Below are positions 23,525 to 36,104 of a stretch of 64,000 nucleotides of DNA, piece after piece. Each line of letters opens with the position of its first letter. The stretch's first letter is position 1. Below the pieces are notes generated by a model. The model was not told where the DNA came from. It made no database searches and worked only from the letters and a program-made list of their open reading frames with translations. The DNA comes from Humulus lupulus (lineage: Eukaryota; Streptophyta; Magnoliopsida; Rosales; Cannabaceae), in assembly GCF_963169125.1 (NCBI RefSeq), contig NC_084798.1, positions 171,955,980 to 172,019,979 of the forward strand. Direction: 5' to 3'. A program made the translations under genes and the position numbers.

Positions 23525-24020
23525 ATGCCACCACATCGTGCCAACAATCAAGTGTCATTAATCTGAGCCACCCCCTCGATATCCCAGAGGTGTCGTGATC
23601 AACTAAGTGGTGGTAGGCCCAATGCTCGATGTGCATAAGTCCTCCTGACATCCTGGGAAAGAACCTATGGTAGAAAGCCTTAAGGAGCCATTTCTGGTTC
23701 CATTAATACTCGTATGAAAGCTGAGCTTCATTAAGCTCTTGTAGAAGTCGATGAATGGCTACAAACGTTGGTAACGAGACATGTTGAAACTAAGCGACTT
23801 TGAAGGAAGTTTTGTAGCAGTTCATTGTCAATGAGGCTAATTCAAGCACTAGAGGTTGACCACCTCAACCAACAAGGCCCATATACTCCTACATTGAAAG
23901 GGAAAATATGTCATGTGAGAATGCAAGCGGGCTTGAGCTGCTAGAATAGCACGAAAAAAATATAGGATTCCCACCAAGACTCATTCCTATATCACTGATT
24001 ACAAGCTAGCAAATGTAGGA
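23525..24020 (+). pseudogene. Remnant of gag 5' region, element G
   Basis: It begins MPPHRANNQ shortly after the LTR-like repeat, which resembles the start of many Ty3/gypsy gag proteins, but it soon meets stops. Short open pieces follow (VEVDEWLQTLV, LNQQGPYTP) without a certain domain. It is cut by element F at about 24021. Confidence 0.4.
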
Positions 24021-24573
24021 TGTTAGGATTGGTTAAATACATCATGAAAATGGTTTTGCACAAAGTGGTGCAAAACCCTAACGATTTTACATGATAAAGA
24101 TGTGAGATTTGATTTTTTGTTGTAGGCATTTAAAAATAGTATTTTAAATTCCAAAGTGATACTTTGGGGTATATAAGAGTGCCCAAAAAGTTTCGGAGCA
24201 TTTGGAGGTATTTCAGACACTTTATAGAGGTTCGGGACAGGCTCTTAGACGTTGCGTCGCTTGTCAAGAGGTGATGCGTCTAAAGGCAGAAAATGTCAAA
24301 ACCTGGAATACATGGCGTATTGCCACCTATGAAGCGATGCAATGCCGACTAGGTGGCGACGCTTCGCCTGGGACATCTACATAGGTGCGTTTAGTTTTTG
24401 CTCCAAAATTAAATTTAAAAGGCTATAGTCTCATTGCTTAATACTAATGACGATGCCTACACTATATAATGGGCCATTTAGAGTTTTTGAGTAATTGATT
24501 ACACCTCTTCTTCTCTCTTTAACCCTTCTATCTCTCTCTAACTCTCCAATATTACTAATTTTCTCCAAGAATT
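24021..24573 (+). repeat. First part of the 5' LTR of element F
   Basis: Starts TGTTAGGATTGG and contains TATA-like TATATAAGAG (about 24170) and TATATAATGG (about 24463). The last 70 bases (CTCTCCAATATTACTAATTT) match the F 3' LTR at about 29785-29815. Confidence 0.5.
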
Positions 24574-26364
24574 TGTAGGATCTCATTTATATAAGTCTAT
24601 GCATGTTCCCTATGGCACAAAATAACATACAATAGAAAACATAAATACATGCATATAAGTGATTTTCATACAGAGATTCGTAAATACAATAATAAAATCT
24701 TTAAAGTACTTACGAGATGCGTAGCGGAACAATGACTATACCCTTTGGATTCTCTAACCTTTTGTCCTTGTTGAATGCTAGGTATTGCAAGGAATCCAAA
24801 CCGCTTTGAAACAAGACCACAATCTTCCAAGTCTTTCTCGAAAACAACCTAGTGTTTGTATGAGCAAGTCTCAACACATGAGAAGAAAATTCCTAGAGAG
24901 AAAACTAAGAGAGAGTGGGTGACTAGGTATAGAATATTAGTAGTGAATTTTTATCTTTTCAAATTCATCTTTTTTAGTGCATTCTATAACACTAGTATAT
25001 ATAGACAATTAGCTAGGACATAAAATAGGCTTTAGTTTCCCATTTTAATTTAATTATTTAATAATAATAATTAATTAAATATTGGTCAAAATTAACTAAT
25101 TATAATTTTGATATTTATTTAATTCATTTTATTAATATTAATACCAATCTATCAATATTATAACAAAATTGTCTCAATTGGCTATAATACTCTCTTTTTG
25201 AGACTTTCCAATAAAATTCTCAAAGTTTCTTCTATTTCTCTTCTCACAAAACATCAATAAATAATTTAATATTATTTATTTCCATTGAACTAGTCAATAT
25301 GATATTTTTATAATTAATAATTAAATTAATTATTCAATACTACTAGGTTCATTTTGATAAGAGATGACATGGGGACCATGGATTCATGAACTCAAGCTCT
25401 AATAAGTTACCATGAGATTATTTATAACAAATAATCTCACTACCTTATTAATTCCTCGCAACTCCACTATAGACTCAGAATTGCACTCTTGAATTCATAG
25501 AATGTTTTACACCAAATGTAAATACGTTATCCATTGTTATAACCATAACCATCATTCAATCCTCTATAGATTATCTACTAATGAGACATGTGCAAATTAC
25601 TGTTTTACCCCTCATTGGTATTTTATCCTTAACTCCCACTAAGTTCCTTGTAAATGATATTTTCGTAAACTTAATTACATAAATGAGTACTCTATCATTT
25701 AATACTTGAACCAAGTTATAAGGAAATCATCGTTTCACTTCTTAAACAGAAGCTATAAATTTCATGTCTATGATAAATACTCCCACACAATTATACTACA
25801 AAATCTTCAATATGTAAGTATGAGCTAGTTCGTAGGGTAAGCTGGTAACGAATAAATCAAAAGACTTGTATAATACAATTAGCAGAATATTAATCACTCA
25901 GAATTAAGATTGAATTGACCTATAGTCAACATTGTGATATGATTAGATTAGATAATAACGATACTTACTTATCTTATCAATAATCAATATCGGTCCAATC
26001 CAATGTAACAAAATACATCTGATCTTATCTACTTGGTCAATGCCTTGGATAAGACATCACACCCCAAATGTGTAAGTAGATCATATCGTAGATTACCAAA
26101 TCAGTGAAAATCCAATGCATTGACTTAATCTTAGGATTCGTTCTTTTGAACATATAATTACAATTATAATCCACTATGACGTAGTCACTATAATTGTAAT
26201 TACTTATATGTTTGAGATTTTATAAATGTTTGTATTATTCAAATAATCATGTAAAACAAGCAAGAAACATGGTTGTCAAACTAAATGATTTCTACTTCTT
26301 TTATTGACAATATAAAATCGTGTTATATGTCTGACATGGTTTAATAGGGGCATAAAATCCAACA
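24574..26364 (-). repeat. Solo LTR 1 (1.79 kb, inverted relative to solo LTR 2)
   Basis: The plus strand reads TGTAGGATCTC at the left and AAAATCCAACA at the right. Its reverse complement matches 26687-28509 over nearly the whole length, for example AAATCATTTAGTTTGACAAC. TATATATA at about 24995-25003 fits a promoter on the minus strand. Flanks read GAATT on the left and GAAAA on the right, so the target-site duplication is imperfect. No internal element sequence remains. Confidence 0.8.
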
Positions 26365-26668
26365 GAAAATTCATCAAGATTTGTTGGACTTGTTGAATTT
26401 CAAGGCTTGTAAATTTCATTCTCATTCGACCATTGTTGTAACCTCATGCAATTCATAAGGGGAGACTGAGAATAGATATTTTAAACAACAATCTCGATTC
26501 TGTCAAGTCTTTGGTTCTCAAATTTGATTTTCATAAATCAAATTCATGCTCTAAGGTTACATTTTCTTCTCCAAAAATTAATCTTTGAGTTTTCTTCTTT
26601 GTTTGATTATATTGTAATTAATGCTTTCAATTACAATAATGTGTGATATGTTTTAATCCTTTCCAACA
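26365..26668 (+). repeat. Second part of the 5' LTR of element F
   Basis: Matches 29815-30118 (TGTTGAATTTCAAGGCTT, TTTCATAAATCAAATTCATG, GAGTTTTCTTCTTTGT) and ends TTTCCAACA. Confidence 0.75.
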
Positions 26669-26686
26669 ATTTAAATATCTAGCTCT

Positions 26687-28509
26687 TGTTGGGTTTTATG
26701 CCCTTATAAAACCATGTCGGACATGTAGCACGATTTCATATTATCAATAAAAGTAGTAGAAATCATTTAGTTTGACAACTGTGTTGCTTGCTTGTTTTAT
26801 TACATGATTATTGAAATAATACAAACATTTATAAAATTCCGAACATATGGATAGTTACAATTATAGTGACTAGGTCACAGTGGATTATAGTTGTAATTAT
26901 ATGTTCAAAAGAACGAGTCCTAAGATTAGATCAGTGCATTGGATTTTCACTGATTAGGCAATCTACGATATGATCTACTTACACATTCAGGGTGTGATGT
27001 CTTGTCCAAGGCTTTGACCAAGTAGATAAGATCAGATGTATGTAGTTACATCGGACTAGGACCGATATTGATTATTGATTGCTAAATAAGTATCGTTGTT
27101 ATCAAATCCAATCAATGTCACAATGTTGACCATATATTAAGTCGATATTAATTCTGAGTGATAATATTCTGCTAATTATATTATTTAAATCTTTTGACTT
27201 GTTCGTTACCAGCTTACCCTACGGTCTAGCCCATACTTACATCTTGGAGATTTATTAGTGTAATTGAGTGGGAGTATTATTCATAGATATGAAATCTATA
27301 ACTTCTGTATGAGAAGTGAAAAGACGATTTCCTTAATTTCTTTGTTCAAAAGGTTAAATGATTGAGATCTCATTTCTGTGATTAAGTTCACGGAAATATC
27401 ATTTATAAGAAACTTAGTGGGAGTTAAGGATAAAATACTGATGAGGGGTAAAACGGTAATTTGCGCCCAGCTCGTTAGTAAGTCATCGATAGATGATTGA
27501 CTGATTGTAATGGTTATAACAATGGATAACGTATTTATGGTTTTGAAAATACGTTCTATTAATTCAAGAGTTCAATTCCGAGTTTATAGTGAAGTCATGA
27601 GGAATTAATAAGGTAGTGAAATTATTCGTAAATAAATTCATGGTAACTTGTTGGAGCTTGATTTCATGGATCCATGGTCCCCGCATCACCTTTGAGTAAA
27701 TCATCTAGAATGTCTCAATTAATTGATTTAATTATCAATTAGGATTTTTAAAGTTGACTAGGTCAATTTTGGAAAATTTACAGAGATATGAGATTTAGAG
27801 AATAAAAGAGAATCTTTGGGTAAATTTATTAATATTGATAAATTGGTATCAATATAAATAAATAATATTAAATCAAGTTTCAAATTATAATTAGTTAATT
27901 TGAATAAGGATTTAATTAATTAATTATAAAATAAATAAATAAAATGTTTTAAATTTAAGCCCAGCTGGGATTTAAATTCAAAACAAAGAGATTGGGCCCA
28001 AGTCCATTTATGGCAGCCCAAGGCTTTTATTTTTGTTTATTATTTTTAATTAATCTAAATTTAAATAAATCCCATTAAGTTGCCTATATAAGGAATATGA
28101 TATCTAGGGTTTTCATAAGAAAGCAAGTCAGTCTCAGTTGATTTGGGTAAGTGAAAACCTAGACACTCTAATCATTTCTTAGCCACAATCTCTTCTTCTT
28201 TTCTAGATCTCTATCTCTTGTGTTGAGAACCAGCCCACACTAGTTCTAGGTTGATCAAAGGCTTGGTGAGGAAGACTGTGTTGCTGATCTTGTTCAATCT
28301 CTTGATAATACTCTGCTACAGAAAGGAATCAAGGGTTAGAGAGATTGAAGGATGGAGTTGTTCCAATTCCGCTGCGTAATGTAAGTTTTTACTTTACTCT
28401 GTATTTGTATCAATTTCATAGGAGCATGTTCTAGGAATTTGCATGTTTGTTTGATAATATGTAAATTGCATGAAAATAAATAAAGATCCTGCAAAGAGTT
28501 TTTCCTACA
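26687..28509 (+). repeat. Solo LTR 2 (1.82 kb) with TSD GCTCT
   Basis: Begins TGTTGGGTTTTATGCCC and ends TTTTCCTACA. GCTCT flanks both sides (26682-26686 and 28510-28514). A TATATAAGG box lies at 28085-28093. Size and termini suit a Ty1/copia LTR of a large-LTR lineage. It contains no protein-coding region. Confidence 0.85.
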
Positions 28510-28582
28510 GCTCTTTTCTCCTAGGATTTTCTATTTCTAATTTTTAAATCGTAGGGTTCTAAATTTGAACATCCTCGCTATA

Positions 28583-29726
28583 ATGGAAGAAAGCTCTTCA
28601 ATTTTGGCACTCGAGTACATGTCTCAGGATTTCGTTAGGCTTAATAGATTTGATGGCTCAAACTTTGTTCGTTAGCAAGACAAAATCAAGTTCCTCCTCA
28701 TCACTTCCTACATCTTGGATAAGGATTTGAAGGCCAAGGATCCACCAAAGGAGAGTGACTTTCAAGACATCATCAAACAAAGGAAGAAGCGAGATGAAGA
28801 TGAGCTCAAATGTCATGGTCACATCTTCAATGTTTTTTTTGAATCACCTCTACAATCTCTACACCAACACTAAGTTGGAAAAAGAAATTTGGGAAGCACT
28901 TGAAAACAAGTATAAGTCCAAGGAAGAAGGTATGAAGAAATTTCTCATAACTCAATACTTGGAAGTCAATTTTTTTAATGAAAAACCACTACTCCTTCAA
29001 GTGCACAAACTCCAAATCAATGTGAAAAAGTTACCTACTTCGAAGATAACCTAGTTGGAACCCTTTTTGGTGGGTTCTATAACAGCCAAGTTGCCTTCAT
29101 CTTGTAGGGGCTATAAAAAGAAGATTCTCTATAAGAATGAGGAGATATCTTTGGAAGAAATTCTAAAGCACCTTAGAATTGAGGAGGATTCTCGTTCTAA
29201 AGACAAATGTGTGGATAATTCCAATGGAGAGACCTCCAAGACTAACGCCACTGAGAAACCTTTTCAACCAAAGGGGAAAAATCGTAAGAAGCTTGAATAG
29301 AAAAAAGGACAACCATCTAGGCTCTAAGAAGAATGAAAAGTAATTCAAGGGCACTAAGGGTCCTTATTTTGTTTGGGGCGAAGGTGGTCACTTGACAAGG
29401 GAGTGAAAATTTCAGAAATTCACTACCAAGGGACTAAAGGAAATGCAATCCAAAATAAGTTGGTTGCAACTTTAAGTGAAGTGAATGTCATCCAAGGCAA
29501 AGTACACGAGTGGTGGTATGGTACTTGTGCCATCATTCATGTGACTTATGATAGGTCTCTTTTCAAGACGTTTCAGGAGTCCAAGGATGGACATGTGGGC
29601 ACTGAGCATAGCTCCAAGGTTGACGAAAAAGGCAATGTGGATCTCTTCTTCACTTTCGGAAAGAAAGTACAACTCACTAATGTCCTCTATGTGCCAAACA
29701 TGAGTTTGAAACCTTGTAAGTGGTAG
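28583..29726 (+). pseudogene. gag: gag and partial protease of element F (copia), broken
   Basis: It starts with MEESSSILALEYM and continues RFDGSNF, then stops and frameshifts. Further blocks are KEIWEALENKYKSKEEG and ITQYLEVNFF (copia gag core), SLEEILKHLRIEE, a zinc-knuckle relic (VWGEGGH) and a protease relic EWWYGTCAIIHVTYDRS, followed by KKVQLTNVLYVPNMS. The expected catalytic D-T/S-C/G of the protease reads G-T-C, so the Asp is lost. The coding region ends abruptly before integrase. Confidence 0.8.
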
Positions 29727-29774
29727 CTTGTTGAGTAAACCAGGCATCAAGGCGGTGTTTGAGTCTAGTATACT

Positions 29775-30118
29775 CTTTTTCTCTATAGCTCTCCAAGATT
29801 ACTAATTTTCTCCCAGAAATTTATCAAGATTGGCTTAACTTGTTGAATTTCAAGGCTTATAAATCCTATTCTCATTCCACCATTACTGTAGCCTCAAGCA
29901 ATTCATTAGGGAAGGCTAGGAATAGAGGTTTTGGACAACAATCTCAACTGTGTCATCCCTTTGGTTCTCAAATTTTATTTTCATAAATCAAATTCATGTT
30001 TTAGGTTTACATTTTCTTATCCATAAATTCTTCTTTGAGTTTTCTTCTTTGTATGATTATATTGTAATTAATTCTTTCAATTACAATAATTTGTGATTTG
30101 TTTTAAGCCTTCCCAACA
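29775..30118 (+). repeat. 3' LTR fragment of element F
   Basis: About 340 bp, homologous to the end of the F 5' LTR and ending CTTCCCAACA. It is missing its 5' half, consistent with a deletion from the protease into the LTR. Confidence 0.7.
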
Positions 30119-30623
30119 CGGGAGTGGGTAAAGAGCAAGATGGCCAATATCCTAAGTAGGTGGAGATATTTCCAAATTGCATCGAGAGAAAAGCCCCGAA
30201 GGCCAAACATCAAGAAAAACCCCCTGGGAGGTCAATAAGTTACAGCCAAGGTGCCTTTTCCTGGTCTCGCCTAGTAGTGGACACCTCAAAGAGACCCGTT
30301 GCGCAAGAGACTCCAAACAAGGGCCTCAGTCTCAACCCAAGAGAGATAGGGAGGTGAATGATTAGCTTGAAGAAAAGTTACCTTGGAATGAGCGATAACT
30401 AAATACATGTCGAACATATCAGTTCAATGACTCTAATGCACTAGTTGGCCTAGAAACCGTCACGACCTCCATCTTACAGTCACCCTCACCTCCAAACTTC
30501 ATACTCCCTGTGTTAGATAAGTATGACGAAACTATGGTCCTCATCAACCACTTGAGCAACTTTAACATCGTGATAATGTTGCATGGAGCTTCCAAGCTAG
30601 CTCGGTTCAAGTGCTACCTTGCG
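30119..30623 (+). pseudogene. gag remnant of element G (Ty3/gypsy)
   Basis: At about 30480-30610 the sequence reads LDKYDETMVLINHLSNF followed by IVIMLHGASKLARFKC, a recognisable Retrotrans_gag core of Ty3/gypsy elements. Upstream 30119-30430 is open only in short pieces. It runs directly into the right-hand 440-bp repeat. Confidence 0.55.
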
Positions 30624-31068
30624 AAAAGGCCCTTCGGCTGGTAACAAAATGTGTGACCAGCTCAAAAGATGAAAGTAGTTTAGTTCAAGAAAAATGGTGA
30701 GGTCGCCCTTGAAATGACTAGCACATACATAGGCAGATGCAACTCAACATGAAGGGTGGAAAAATCGATTAATTAAATATAAATGATCTTGGGTGATAAA
30801 CCAAATCAATTAAGTAGCAAAATTATTTATTAGAAATATATAAATGGTGATTTTCTTACCTGATTTGAATATTTGTTATATCAATTAGGTAATTAAATCC
30901 TTGAGTTAAAGGAGTGACGACTAACGTTGATGGCCCTATAATTAGGAGAAGCCATGGGAAAGGAATTGGGGCTAGAAAAATTGTGTAACACCATATCAAT
31001 AAAAATCTTCAATGGACGTATGCCGTCTTTTTGGGGTTGAACCACTATAACTTGATTATTTTTTTATC
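30624..31068 (+). repeat. Right member of the 440-bp direct repeat, probable 3' LTR of element G
   Basis: Starts TGCGAAAAGGCCC and aligns with 23053-23491 to ACCACTATAACTTGATTATT. If these are LTRs, the element between them is deleted down to fragments of gag plus the inserted element F. Confidence 0.55.
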
Positions 31069-32762
31069 ACTTTGATTAATCCAAATACACAAAAAGGAAT
31101 GGAGTATTCATTTAATTACCGTTGATGAAAAATTGAGTCAACATTGTATAAAAAAAAAACATAAACAAATTAGATAGTGATAGAAACATCATTACTTTTA
31201 AGATGGGAGTAGTTTTCTCATGAAAATGTATTTGATATTTATGCTGCAAATATTTATTTCCATAAATTGAAAAAATCTAAATTTTATTTTCATATTTGTT
31301 TAGTTTTATATACATATATAAATATGTATATTTTTTCCATTAAAGATATAATTTTCTTGACTTTGAATGATTTTTTTTATGAATATAACTCAAAATTTGG
31401 TATTTTGATATATTTATTGTTACGAATTATACATTTGAGGAAGTAAGAATAGAAACAACACTATACACAAGAATAAAAGAAAGTAGAATCAAGAATACAA
31501 AAGAGAATGCTGCAAAAAAAAAAAAAACGAATACAAAAGAGAATATGGGGAGAGTTATAACACAAAATCGAAAACACAAGACTAAGCACAAAGGTTGTGT
31601 TTGGTAAAATTTTTGTTTTTGAATTTTTTAAACACAAAAATGAAAATATTATTTTTATTTTTGTTTTCTTATTTTTAAAAAATAAAATATGTTTGGTAAC
31701 TATTTTTGTTTTTTATTTTTCAAAACAAAAAATGAATATGTTTGATAAATTTTATTTTTATTTTTTATTTAACAATATAAAATGAGGTGTTGATTTGAAG
31801 AAGAGAAGAAAAAAAAATGAAAAGTAAAAAACAGTTTAAAAAAATTTGAAAGTGAAATTTTTTTTTTCAAAATTTAATGAATTTTAATTAAAAATTTTAA
31901 AAATAATAAATAAAAATAGAGTTACTTTGAAAATTAATTAATTAAATAAAAAAATATATTTTTTAAGTATTACCAAACAATTCCAAAGAGAGAAGAAGAA
32001 TACTTAAACAAGTACCAAGTGATTTCTCCAAAAGAAACTATTTCCACCCTCACAAGTCGTAGCAAACCCAGAAATTTCATTCACTGGGAGCGAAAATTTT
32101 GAAAATATTTCAAGGGTGTATAAATATCAAAATATACATAAAAAAGTAGTAAATTCTAAAAGTTAGAGGACATAAATGTTAAAATTTACATAGAAGTACT
32201 AAATTGTAAAAATAATAATACTTTTTTAAAAAAAAAAATAGTGTGGGCATCAGCCCACCCTAGGCTCCATCTAGTTCCGCGAGTGCTCAAAAGAAGTCTT
32301 TAGAATTGGATGGATATCTCTTGTGAAAATGCTCTTTGAAATTAATCAAGTGTACCACATTCTCAACATAGAGCTCAAAAATAGAGGAAATTATATTTTA
32401 TATGGGATTTTTAATAGAGTGTGCAAAAATATGGCTTTTTTTAAAAAAATAAATTAATATATGGCTTTTTTTTTAAGAAATTTCACTTTTATGGGTTTAT
32501 TTTCCCATATATTTTTTTATAAAAGTTGGTTTATGTCATAGTTTTACTCTTAATCAAGTTTCATTAATTTGGAAGGGTATGTTTGTAATTTAATTATTAT
32601 ATTTTTAGCTTATTTGTTTTTTATATTGTTTTTATATTAAAATTTTCTTTGGTTGTTTTGCAATTTTTTTTAATATGAATTTTTTTAAAATTATTTTTTA
32701 TTTATTATAAACATATATATATTTTTTAGAATGTATGTTTTTTTTTTCAAATCCTGAATAAG
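31069..32762. other. AT-rich non-coding DNA
   Basis: No gene seen. At 31600-31780 a loosely repeated TGTTTGGTAA/TGTTTGATAA word alternates with poly-T/poly-A runs, which looks like low-complexity expansion. Confidence 0.5.
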
Positions 32763-33084
32763 GTAACCAGTTACTTGATTGATCTTTGACAGTTATGCAA
32801 AAAAAAAATCCTAGAGCTAGGTTAAATAACATGCACCGGGAGGGGTAACCAGTTATACTGAGATGAGTACTTTCTGCCAAATGAGGGGTAACCTGTTACC
32901 TAAGAGGGGTGACGAGTTACTCATATTAAATATGAAAAGAAATATCAAATTTGAAGGAAAAAAAAATAGAACGCTTCATTAAAAAAGGAAGAAAAAGTAA
33001 CTATGATTTCAGTAATATTGGTAACCAGTTACTATAAAGAAACCATAAATATACACACACCAGAACGTGAAGGTAACCAGTTAC
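32763..33084. repeat. Cluster of six 12-bp near-palindromes GTAACCAGTTAC
   Basis: Copies or close variants at 32763, 32845, 32888, 32909, 33021 and 33073, irregularly spaced in 322 bp. Each has inverted arms GTAAC/GTTAC around two bases. Variants are GTAACCAGTTAT, GTAACCTGTTAC and GTGACGAGTTAC; most are preceded by GG. Confidence 0.75.
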
Positions 33085-33262
33085 TCATTCACGTTTTCAT
33101 ATATTCATTAGTTTTCTTTCCAAATTTTGGCATTCCTATAAGTGTTATAGTAAAAAGAAAATGCTGAAAAAATTAATTTGAATTTTTTTTACATATAGTA
33201 GAAAAAAAACTATAAAAAAATTACAATAATAAAAGATAAAAAATAAAAAAATAGTAAAATAA

Positions 33263-33732
33263 TTATGTAATGTTAAAATATATGTGTGAAAAAAAGAAAA
33301 AAAAAAAAAGAAAAAAGAAATGGAATGAGAAAAGAATAAGTACAAAAATGAAAAAAAAACAAAAGAAATGATGAATGAAAAAAAAAATAGATGAATAAAT
33401 ACGAATGAAAAGAAGAAGAAGAAAAATAATGAAAAAATGAAAAGAAAAAAATATGAATGAAAAAATTAGTAGAAAAAAATGAAAAAAAATGGAAGAAGAA
33501 AAAAAGCTCATATGTGTGAAAAAAGAAAAAAATGGAAGGAGAAAATAATAAATACAAAAATGAAGAAAAATAGAATGAAAAAAAATAGAAAAAACTGAAA
33601 AAATATGAACAACAAAAAAACAAAACAATACAAATGAAAGAAAAAAAAAAGATAAATGAATAAAAATGAAAAAAAGAAGAAGAAGAATGGAAAAATGGAA
33701 AGAAAAAAAAGATGAATGAAAAAATTGGTAGA
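33263..33732. repeat. Long purine (A/G-rich) low-complexity tract, left half
   Basis: Plus strand almost entirely A with G and some T (GAAAAAAAGAAAAAG, AATGAATGAAAAA). It continues at 36105-36205 beyond the inserted solo LTR. Long open frames on the minus strand here are artefacts of the composition. Confidence 0.85.
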
Positions 33733-36104
33733 TGTAATGCCCAGAATTCTCCGATATGGTTTAATGGCGGGATTAGTAGGCCGGGAGGGCCATACTTGCT
33801 TAAATATGCCATTAAATTATAATATGCATGTTTATGTGAATTATATTATAATATGATGTTAAAATGCATGCATGTGAGTCCACATTCTAATTACAGCGGT
33901 GTGATGGTAATTTGGCCCGTTGAGGGTATGATTGTATATTTGTATGCATGTCGGTGATATGTTGTTGAGACCACATTTTAAAGTGAGTTTGTTCGAGCTA
34001 TTCGGCGTGAGACGATCTTGGATTATTGATTAGCAGTCTAGTCATAACAGGTTTAAGTTCGGGGCTCGGGATGAGTCTCGGGGTGATTTTAATGATTAGA
34101 GCGTTGCTGGGAATTAAATGGTAACATGACATGAATTATTGGTGTTTGAGATTATTGAGAATAGCGGGAATTGGAGAGCGTTAATTATGATTAACGAGTT
34201 AGGTGGAAAATACCAATTTTTCCCTTGGGAGCCTTTAGAAAACCTTATTTGACCTAGGGGTATTTTGGTCTTTTTACCCCTAGGATAGATATAACCATTT
34301 TTTTGAGCTGAGAAAGAGGTAGAAAACAGAGTATACTTGAAGCTTCTCCCGTATCTATCTTTCCTTCAGTTTCCTTTGGGATTTTTGAAGCATTCTTGAG
34401 GATTCAAGCTTGGGAAGTAAGCCTTGGGAGTTTGGGAGTGTGTTCCTCCATTGAAGAGCATCATAAGCTGAGCTTTCAGTAAGTTTCTAACCATTGAATT
34501 CCCTGGTTTGCCCTGTTTTAGTTCTGTTTTACAGCTGAGATTTCTAGGTTGAGATCTTGGTTTTGTTGGGAGTTTTGGCTAGGGTTCTTATGGTTGTGAT
34601 GTTGGGGTATGTTGGGATGGTTTTTGGGTTCATTTGGCACCAAAAATGAGATTTGGAAGCATTGGAATCAAGTTAGAATCGAAGGAGATGAAGAAGGAGG
34701 TTTCAGGGGGCATCTGGTCTGGAGGTAGCACTATAGCGCCCACGCTAGGGCGCTACAACGCTACTCAGGGGGCATTTGGGCGTGTTGGGGGTTCTGAGAA
34801 TAGCGCTGGGGCGCTAGGGGTCAGCGCTGTAGCGCTACTCTGTTCCTTCAAAGTCTCGTTTTGGGTATTTTTAAGGGTTTTTGACTTGGGATTTTAATCT
34901 TTAAGGCCCGGGATCGAATATACTCACCGTGTGGGCATGTTTCAAAGTCCTGAGAGTGGTGCTTAGGTTAAGACCCTATCTATGTTGATTTTCATTAATG
35001 GAGGTTATAATTGGTTGTGATTAGGTAACCACTAAGGAACCAAAAGATCGATCGTTCTTATAATATTTCTCGCTCGAACCTAAGGTAAGAAAACTACACC
35101 CCGTGTATATGACATGTATGATAGTTGTTGAGGCATGCTGATTGATAAATGTGGACATGGATTGCATATTAAATGCTAGTGAATATTGTTTACTTGTATA
35201 TGACACTGACTAGTCAAGGACACTGACCTAAGAGTCAGAAACGGCATAAGCGTCCTGAACGCAGGGCCGAATGAAGATTAGATCTAGTCGATATCAGTGT
35301 TGAATGACTCTAAGGCATTAATGTTGGACCGACCCTAAGGTTGATGAAACTTATAAGCGCGGGCTAGTCTAGGAGTAGTTACTCAGAGCCAGGGCCTAAG
35401 GCCCAGGTGACCGTTTGTCACATGGCTAGGGAACGATGTTCCAGGGTTATGACTCTACGATCATGAGGAAGGTTATGTTGGTGTCTAGTCACCATGCACC
35501 TGTCCTGTTTAAGCTAGTGAAAGGTTCACTTATCTGTTAAGCCCCGGTGACCCTATCGTCACATGGCTAAAGGGAACTGTCCCCATCTTAGTGACTTTTG
35601 CGACTGTCACTTATCTGTTTTGGACTGAGAGTCCTGAATGATTATTATGATCATTGTTGATATTATATCATGCTATATTGTGTTTTCTTGCTGGGCCTTG
35701 GCTCATGGGTGCTATGTGGTGCAGGTAAAGGGAAAGAAAAGCTCACCCAGCCCTGAGTGGAGAGCTTAGGTGGTGATGTGTACATATGCGGCCGCTTGTC
35801 CACCACAGCCAAGGAGTTCTCAGAGGAACTAGGGGGTTTACCCTATTTTTTCCGCTTAGGTCGGCAGGGTTGTAAATTTGAAACAGTAGTGACCATTTTG
35901 TACTGTAAACAACTTGTAAATGTTTTGAATAGCTCATGAGCAGTTTGTATACTTAATGGAATATATCATTTCATTTTTATTGGTTTTCCACCTTAGCCTA
36001 TTAATCACACTTAGATCACGTTTTTAACCAAAGGACTTGGGTAGCAGGTCAAATTTCAGGTTCACCGATCACCGTAACTGTTCTGGGGTAACCAGGGCGT
36101 TACA
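33733..36104 (+). repeat. Solo LTR H (2.37 kb), chromovirus-like family, TSD GTAGA
   Basis: Begins TGTAATGCCC and ends GGGCGTTACA, typical of long LTRs of Del/Tekay-like elements. GTAGA flanks both sides (33728-33732 and 36105-36109). It has no internal coding region, so it is a solo LTR. A GC-rich palindrome cluster built on AGCGCT lies at 34730-34850. A related, older copy is at 38268-41446 plus 54005-54266. Small open frames inside it (such as 34634-34897) are not supported as genes. Confidence 0.9.

Larger units (their letters stand above)
24021..30118 (+). mobile_element. Element F: truncated Ty1/copia element split by two solo LTRs
   Basis: The 5' LTR is in two pieces (24021-24573 and 26365-26668, about 857 bp once the inserted LTR is set aside). 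It is followed by gag and part of the protease (28583-29726), then a 5'-truncated 3' LTR (29775-30118). Integrase, RT and RNase H are missing. Two 1.8-kb solo LTRs of another family lie inside it. The left boundary is set by TGTTAGGATT; no target-site duplication was found, so the exact ends are uncertain. Confidence 0.65.

Noticed and set aside
24574..28509. The inverted 1.8-kb pair as terminal inverted repeats of one DNA transposon
   Set aside because: Each arm has its own TG...CA-type ends and a TATA-like box, the right arm has its own 5-bp TSD, and the 322 bp between them is mostly the interrupted copia LTR, not a transposase gene.
33145..33812. Long minus-strand open frames rich in Phe, Ser and His, up to 179 codons
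   Set aside because: They are the complement of the A/G low-complexity tract. Lack of stops comes from composition, and the longest frame crosses the border of the inserted LTR.
34634..34897. 87-codon open frame in solo LTR H
   Set aside because: It lies wholly within an LTR, has no family resemblance, and is not preserved in the related LTR copy.
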